A DNA stretch of 9,209 bases. Origin: Desulfosporosinus sp. (GTDB lineage: Bacteria > Bacillota > Desulfitobacteriia > Desulfitobacteriales > Desulfitobacteriaceae). Of the stretch, positions 6,533 to 9,209 are shown piece after piece. Under the pieces are notes generated by a model. That model saw only the letters and a program-made list of their open reading frames with translations, was not told the origin of the DNA and made no database searches. The stretch covers positions 604 to 9,812 of the forward strand of contig PKWS01000086.1 of the NCBI GenBank assembly GCA_003132105.1, written 5' to 3'. The first letter of the stretch is position 1; every line of letters begins with the position of its first letter. Position numbers and translations under genes: made by a program.

Positions 6533-7708
6533 TTAGGCTAGAAGTTTAATTGTCGCATGCAAAAAGATTTTCATGCCGTTCAGTAGGGCATCTTCATCAA
6601 TGATAAAGCGCGGGTGATGCTGCGGATAAACATATCCTTTCTCTTGGTTCCCTCCCCCTAAGAAGAAAAACGCACCTGGAGCTTTTTGCATATAAGCTGA
6701 AAAGTCTTCCGCACTCATGGTGGGTCGGATAAACTCAACTGCCTCCTCCCCCAAGACCTCGCGTACTGTCTCTTCTAGAACCCGAACGACATTATCATCA
6801 TTAATCACCGGCCTGTAGCCTAGCAGTAATTTTAATTCGTAGTCTGCTCCGTGAGCCGACGTAACCCCTTTGACAACGCGCTCAAGCAAAAGCGGAACCT
6901 CTTTGCGTAGCTTGGGATCTAAGGTGCGGAACGTGCCGTCTATTTGCACCGTGCCCGGTATAATATTTTCTTGTGTGCCACCCACAAATCGACCCACAGA
7001 GATCACGACATTATCTAAAGGATCAATGTTGCGCGAAACGATATGTTGAAGGCTAACTACCACCTCTGCCCCAATTGTGATGGCATCAATCGTTTGATGG
7101 GGCATCGCTCCGTGGCCGCCTTTCCCCTTGATCGTGATATAAAATGTATCCGGTGCAGCCATCATTGAACCGAAAGCAAGACCTACTTTACCCATTTCCA
7201 GCGGCGCCCATATATGCCCGCCGATGATGACGTCCACCCCATCCATCACCCCGGCTGCGACAAGTTCTTCAGCACCCCCAGGTGGAAATTTCTCCTCGGC
7301 ATGTTGGAAAATAAAGCGTATTTCACCTTTAAGCTGGGGTTGCAGACCACTGAAAATTTTGGCTACTCCCAGAACCATCGCTGCATGGGCATCATGCCCA
7401 CAGGCATGCATCACACCGGGATTCTGTGAGATGTACTCAAACGTGTTTTCCTCATGAATGGGTAGGGCATCAATGTCAGCCCTAATGGCAACTACTTTAC
7501 CAATTTCCTTGCCAACTAGACGGGCCATCACACTAGTCTTTGTCGGGCGAGTCACCTCTAAATTTCCAAATGATTGGAGAGTATCATAAATAAACTGGGA
7601 AGTTTTTTCCTCGTGGTAAGATACTTCAGGATTCTGGTGCAGATGACGTCTCCAAGCAATGACTTGATCTTCGATTGAATTTACCAGGTAATTTAAATCG
7701 TCTGTCAT
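6533..7708 (-). CDS. M20D-family metal-dependent amidohydrolase/carboxypeptidase
   Basis: Predicted cytoplasmic two-metal hydrolase of 391 residues, the usual length for M20D enzymes (amidohydrolase, N-acyl-amino-acid hydrolase, IAA-amino-acid hydrolase-like). Visible elements are R-R-x-L-H-Q-N-P-E (20-28), R-A-D-I-D-A-L-P (76-83), the metal motif H-A-C-G-H-D-A-H (101-108, with Cys103 and His105), the catalytic Glu pair E138-E139, G-G-H-I-W (His165), the dimer/lid motif G-K-G-G-H-G-A-M-P (195-203) and the final H-H-P-R-F (364-368). It therefore removes an acyl group or cleaves an amide at an amino acid; the precise substrate is open. The ATG at 7708 is supported by AAGGAG at 7720-7725, a slightly long 11-base spacer. 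It is the first gene of a two-gene unit with the gamma-glutamyltransferase homologue, suggesting joint use of modified amino acids or small peptides. Confidence 0.88.
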   Translation of the reverse strand: MTDDLNYLVNSIEDQVIAWRRHLHQNPEVSYHEEKTSQFIYDTLQSFGNLEVTRPTKTSVMARLVGKEIGKVVAIRADIDALPIHEENTFEYISQNPGVMHACGHDAHAAMVLGVAKIFSGLQPQLKGEIRFIFQHAEEKFPPGGAEELVAAGVMDGVDVIIGGHIWAPLEMGKVGLAFGSMMAAPDTFYITIKGKGGHGAMPHQTIDAITIGAEVVVSLQHIVSRNIDPLDNVVISVGRFVGGTQENIIPGTVQIDGTFRTLDPKLRKEVPLLLERVVKGVTSAHGADYELKLLLGYRPVINDDNVVRVLEETVREVLGEEAVEFIRPTMSAEDFSAYMQKAPGAFFFLGGGNQEKGYVYPQHHPRFIIDEDALLNGMKIFLHATIKLLA

Positions 7709-7767
7709 GATTACAAAGACTCCTTCAAATTGTTCTTGGAATTTATTGACTTGTTTATATAGAAGAC

Positions 7768-7805
7768 TTTAGAAAAGGAACGCCCTGGAGCGTTCCTTTT
7801 CTAAA
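7768..7805 (-). terminator. Strong 16-bp stem-loop terminator
   Basis: Perfect 16-bp inverted repeat (7768-7783 / 7790-7805) around a CCTGGA loop. The GC-rich inner stem changes to A/T-rich outer pairs, so either strand has a T-rich 3' arm. It lies 36 bases after the stop of the small membrane protein and before the M20 gene. It would end the former and could also stop transcripts from the other direction. Confidence 0.85.
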
Positions 7806-7841
7806 CAGTGTAAAACTTAATGGAATTGCAGCTACTTACCT

Positions 7842-8126
7842 CTAATGACGTCGTTTCTTAAACTCAAAGAATAATTTCCACACAGAATAAATAATAAGGG
7901 CAAGATAAAGATAAAAACTGATCTGTATGTTGCTCCAGATAGAGTTTCCGAGACTTACGTTGATGAGCTGCCCCACTAAGCCGGCAAGCATCCCAACAAC
8001 AATGCTAAGCCACATTTGAATTACGACATCTTGTTTCTTTCGTCGGGAGAAGTAATAAAGATAAAATACTACGGAAATAAGAAACACGCTATTTGAAATC
8101 AATAGAAGTATTGAAAGTAATGTCAT
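7842..8126 (-). CDS. Small three-helix membrane protein, unidentified
   Basis: A 94-residue protein not recognised as any named family. It has three hydrophobic segments (about 4-25, 38-61 and 68-88), joined by a basic loop S-R-R-K-K-Q (27-32) and ending in a basic tail F-K-K-R-R-H. By the positive-inside rule, the first loop and the C-terminus would be cytoplasmic. The ATG at 8126 follows a GAGG at 8137-8140 with a 10-base spacer. Another ATG five bases upstream gives only two codons and is out of frame. It has its own promoter (8175-8203) and a strong terminator (7768-7805), so it appears to be a single-gene unit. There are no catalytic motifs, and the role is unknown. Confidence 0.65.
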   Translation of the reverse strand: MTLLSILLLISNSVFLISVVFYLYYFSRRKKQDVVIQMWLSIVVGMLAGLVGQLINVSLGNSIWSNIQISFYLYLALIIYSVWKLFFEFKKRRH

Positions 8127-8174
8127 TTCATTTTTTCCTCATTTACGATAAAATTTAGCAACAACGCCGTACTA

Positions 8175-8203
8175 AGTATAACAAAACATATAGGGTCTAT
8201 CAA
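8175..8203 (-). promoter_or_regulatory. Sigma-A-type promoter of the small membrane protein
   Basis: On the minus strand, TTGATA (8198-8203) and TATACT (8175-8180) are separated by exactly 17 bases, each box matching 5 of 6 consensus positions. The predicted leader is about 40 bases. The -35 lies in one arm of the inverted repeat 8198-8226. Confidence 0.7.
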
Positions 8204-8226
8204 GGACTTGCTATTCAAACTTGATA
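8198..8226. promoter_or_regulatory. Inverted repeat between divergent promoters, possible operator
   Basis: TATCAAG (8198-8204) and CTTGATA (8220-8226) are exact inverted copies with a 15-base spacer. They cover the -35 of the minus-strand promoter and flank the -35 of the possible plus-strand promoter. The position suits a site where one dimeric regulator could act on both. No regulator is identified in the window. Confidence 0.4.
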
Positions 8227-8236
8227 TATCTATAGT
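8208..8236 (+). promoter_or_regulatory. Possible plus-strand promoter, antisense to the MNT gene
   Basis: TTGCTA (8208-8213) and TATAGT (8231-8236) are 17 bases apart (4/6 and 5/6 consensus matches). A transcript would start near 8243 and run toward and under the 3' end of the minus-strand nucleotidyltransferase gene, passing an AGGAGG-ATG start at 8321-8338. Confidence 0.4.
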
Positions 8237-8306
8237 AGAAACTCTTCTTAGCTACCTCGTATTCCTCTACGTCAAAATTGCATTTACTAATTTCTAACCC
8301 TACCAC
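8211..8306 (-). pseudogene. Coding-like fragment after the MNT gene
   Basis: The frame ending at TAG 8211-8213 encodes 31 residues from a GTG at 8306: L-E-I-S-K-C-N-F-D-V-E-E-Y then A-K-K-S-F-Y-Y-R-Y-I-K-F-E. The alternating acidic and aromatic composition looks protein-like. There is no ribosome-binding site for the GTG, and the open frame continues upstream only as a shadow of the MNT gene. It may be the tail of a lost downstream gene, or chance. No family is recognised. Confidence 0.25.
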
Positions 8307-8332
8307 GTTTATAATCGAACAGGAGGTCGTTT

Positions 8333-8653
8333 TTAATGCCTGGTAACATAGATAATCTCCTTTCTTGCTCGATGAAGCACAATGGGATTGGCATACCTTG
8401 CAATTACAATATCGATGCGCTTATTGGTAAGCCTTTGGAGCTCGTCTCTTAGTACTGACAGCGATCGGTAATCCACATTGTCTTCAATGAGGATATCAAT
8501 ATCATTAGAAGCTTCTCCCCTTGCTGTAGATCCAAAGACTCCTAATCTACTCAAACTGAATTTCTTAAACAGATTTTTTCGAACTATAATGTCTTCCAGC
8601 TCAGATATCTGATTATTTTGACCAAGCATTATGATCAACACCTTCTCATTCAT
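8333..8653 (-). CDS. MNT-domain nucleotidyltransferase (MntA-like antitoxin), stand-alone
   Basis: A 106-residue protein (98 if started at residue 9) that is almost entirely a minimal nucleotidyltransferase domain. It has G-V-F-G-S-T-A-R-G-E-A (residues 39-49) followed by N-D-I-D-I-L-I-E, giving the two metal-binding Asp, and a third acidic position in R-I-D-I-V-I-A. Related MntA proteins adenylylate a HEPN toxin (HepT) and neutralise it. ATG 8653 lacks a clear ribosome-binding site, whereas the ATG at 8629 has AAGGTG with a 9-base spacer and is the likelier start. A HEPN partner is usually encoded next door; none is visible on either side, within 290 bases upstream or 200 downstream. This one is therefore an orphan, a remnant of a pair, or a solitary nucleotidyltransferase. 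Confidence 0.82.
   Translation of the reverse strand: MNEKVLIIMLGQNNQISELEDIIVRKNLFKKFSLSRLGVFGSTARGEASNDIDILIEDNVDYRSLSVLRDELQRLTNKRIDIVIARYANPIVLHRARKEIIYVTRH
8336..8452 (+). CDS. Possible 38-residue ORF antisense to the MNT gene
   Basis: The ATG at 8336 follows a perfect AGGAGG (8321-8326) with a 9-base spacer and lies 100 bases downstream of the possible plus-strand promoter. The frame stops at TAG 8450-8452, entirely opposite the 3' end of the MNT nucleotidyltransferase gene. The peptide has no recognisable motif. It is included because of its start signals; it may be only an antisense transcript, or chance. Confidence 0.2.
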   Translation: MPGNIDNLLSCSMKHNGIGIPCNYNIDALIGKPLELVS

Positions 8654-8702
8654 TTTAATGAGTAGCTAAAGTACCAACCTATCCCCAATTATTGGTATTC
8701 TC

Positions 8703-8731
8703 AGCATAGCATGCAGTAGTGTAATTCTCAA
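8703..8731 (-). promoter_or_regulatory. Sigma-A-type promoter of the MNT gene
   Basis: On the minus strand, TTGAGA (8726-8731, 5/6 match) and TATGCT (8703-8708) are 17 bases apart. The predicted start near 8696 gives a leader of about 45-70 bases to the candidate ATGs. It lies just downstream of the terminator at 8750-8784, so the MNT gene is probably transcribed on its own. Confidence 0.55.
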
Positions 8732-8749
8732 GCCTTTAAACTACAATAA

Positions 8750-8784
8750 TTAAAACTCCCAGAGTATCACTCTAGGAGTTTTAA
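8750..8784 (-). terminator. Intrinsic terminator after the cyclophilin gene
   Basis: Inverted repeat of TTAAAACTCC and GGAGTTTTAA (8750-8759 / 8775-8784), then one mismatch and five more pairs (8761-8765 / 8769-8773) around a 3-base loop. On the minus strand the second arm ends in GTTTTAATT, as in an intrinsic terminator. The A/T-rich outer pairs would let it work in either direction. Confidence 0.75.
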
Positions 8785-8831
8785 GATGTTAGCCAAAGTG
8801 GCTCGAAAACACAAATGGCTTTGGGGACATC
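8785..8831. repeat. Nested stem-loop in the cyclophilin-MNT spacer
   Basis: GATGT pairs with ACATC (8785-8789 / 8827-8831), and inside it CCAAAG pairs with CTTTGG (8793-8798 / 8819-8824), around a 20-base loop. It abuts the terminator at 8750-8784. No family of structured RNA is recognised. Confidence 0.4.
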
Positions 8832-8840
8832 CTTGATTCC

Positions 8841-8878
8841 TCTTTGATTCTTTGATATATAACTCAAAGAATCAAAGA
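8841..8878. repeat. Perfect 15-bp inverted repeat
   Basis: TCTTTGATTCTTTGA (8841-8855) is matched exactly by its inverted copy at 8864-8878 around the 8 bases TATATAAC. There is no T-run on either side, so it is unlikely to be a terminator on its own. A related TTGATTC also occurs at 8833-8839. It may be a protein-binding palindrome, an RNA-stabilising 3' hairpin of the cyclophilin transcript, or a repeat remnant. Confidence 0.5.
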
Positions 8879-8943
8879 AACAAAGGCTATTTACCTTATG
8901 TTTTACATTTAAGTGTTACTGTTTTTGTAATCAACGACATAGA

Positions 8944-9209
8944 CTACTTTTCTAGTATTTCCACCGACTTCATAATAACTGACTCGAGGGGTGTACTCTG
9001 TTCGCCTGATGAGCCAGGGCCCACCTTGACGCTAGCAATCTTCTTCTCTACAACATCCATTCCCCCGTCTACCTGACCAAAGATCGTATAGTTAGGGTTT
9101 TGGTTTAAATTTGCAACGTCTGGTCCTGAACCGATAAAGAATTGACTTCCGTTCGTATTTGGCCCGGCATTAGCCATTGCTACAACACCAGGCGCATAAG
9201 TATGTTTAG
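8944..9209 (-). CDS. Cyclophilin-type peptidyl-prolyl cis-trans isomerase, C-terminal part
   Basis: Partial gene: the frame is open to the window edge and reads K-H-T-Y-A-P-G-V-V-A-M-A-N-A-G before the internal Met at 9177, so that Met is not the start. The signature M-A-N-A-G-P-N-T-N-G-S-Q-F-F-I and the following Y-T-I-F-G-Q-V-D-G-G-M-D-V-V are the active-site and core strands of cyclophilin isomerases, which speed proline isomerisation in folding proteins. The end E-S-V-I-M-K-S-V-E-I-L is the family's last strand. The N-terminal half, which would show whether it is secreted, a lipoprotein or cytoplasmic, lies outside the window. Two stem-loops and a terminator follow the stop codon. Confidence 0.9.
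   Translation of the reverse strand, partial: KHTYAPGVVAMANAGPNTNGSQFFIGSGPDVANLNQNPNYTIFGQVDGGMDVVEKKIASVKVGPGSSGEQSTPLESVIMKSVEILEK

Noticed and set aside
8785..8835. 16-codon frame MLAKVARKHKWLWGHP with GGAG upstream on the plus strand
   Set aside because: The GGAG is part of the terminator stem and there is no promoter; more likely chance within a structured spacer.
8852..9076. Plus-strand frame overlapping the cyclophilin end
   Set aside because: Opposite the conserved isomerase; it also runs through the 15-bp inverted repeat.
1..9209. CRISPR array, tRNA, rRNA, phage or transposase genes
   Set aside because: No regularly spaced direct repeats, tRNA-like cloverleaf, rRNA motif or integrase/transposase frame was found by eye.

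Overview
The window looks like a chromosomal stretch from a low-to-moderate GC Firmicute. A spore-forming, Clostridia-type anaerobe such as the Desulfosporosinus/Desulfitobacterium group is the best guess. This is inferred from strong GGAGG ribosome-binding sites 7-10 bases before most starts, sigma-A-like promoters, stem-loop terminators and the gene families present. No rRNA, tRNA, CRISPR array, transposase or phage gene was seen, and the species cannot be fixed from the sequence alone.

Left part (1-2650, minus strand): a 95-residue coiled-coil stress-type protein (71-358) is preceded by a possible 45-residue small gene that is readable only through a frameshift (383-519), with its ribosome-binding site inside a stem-loop. 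Upstream of these lie the two genes of threonine-to-glycine catabolism. The short-chain-dehydrogenase-type threonine 3-dehydrogenase is intact, but its partner glycine C-acetyltransferase (kbl) has lost about 122 N-terminal residues. The broken end of kbl lies about 30 bases from a 117-base nested inverted-repeat block (2464-2580).

Middle part (2650-4871): a TM1586-type two-module nitroreductase on the minus strand diverges from a plus-strand pair, a TauE/SafE-family anion exporter and a DUF1634 membrane protein. These two are one base apart and very likely work together in the membrane.

Right-middle part (4874-8126, minus strand): an M20D amidohydrolase/peptidase is followed by a cytoplasmic YwrD-like gamma-glutamyltransferase homologue. 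Together they suggest hydrolysis of acylated amino acids or small peptides. A strong 16-bp stem-loop separates them from an unidentified three-helix membrane protein with its own clear promoter.

Right end (8127-9209): a stand-alone MNT-type nucleotidyltransferase (antitoxin-like, no HEPN partner in view), regulatory intergenic regions, and the C-terminal part of a cyclophilin-type peptidyl-prolyl isomerase that runs off the window. The spacer between the last two holds three consecutive stem-loops. The most unusual points are the frameshifted small gene with a masked ribosome-binding site, the beheaded kbl next to an intact tdh, the folded 117-base block, and the regulatory/antisense layout around the orphan MNT gene.
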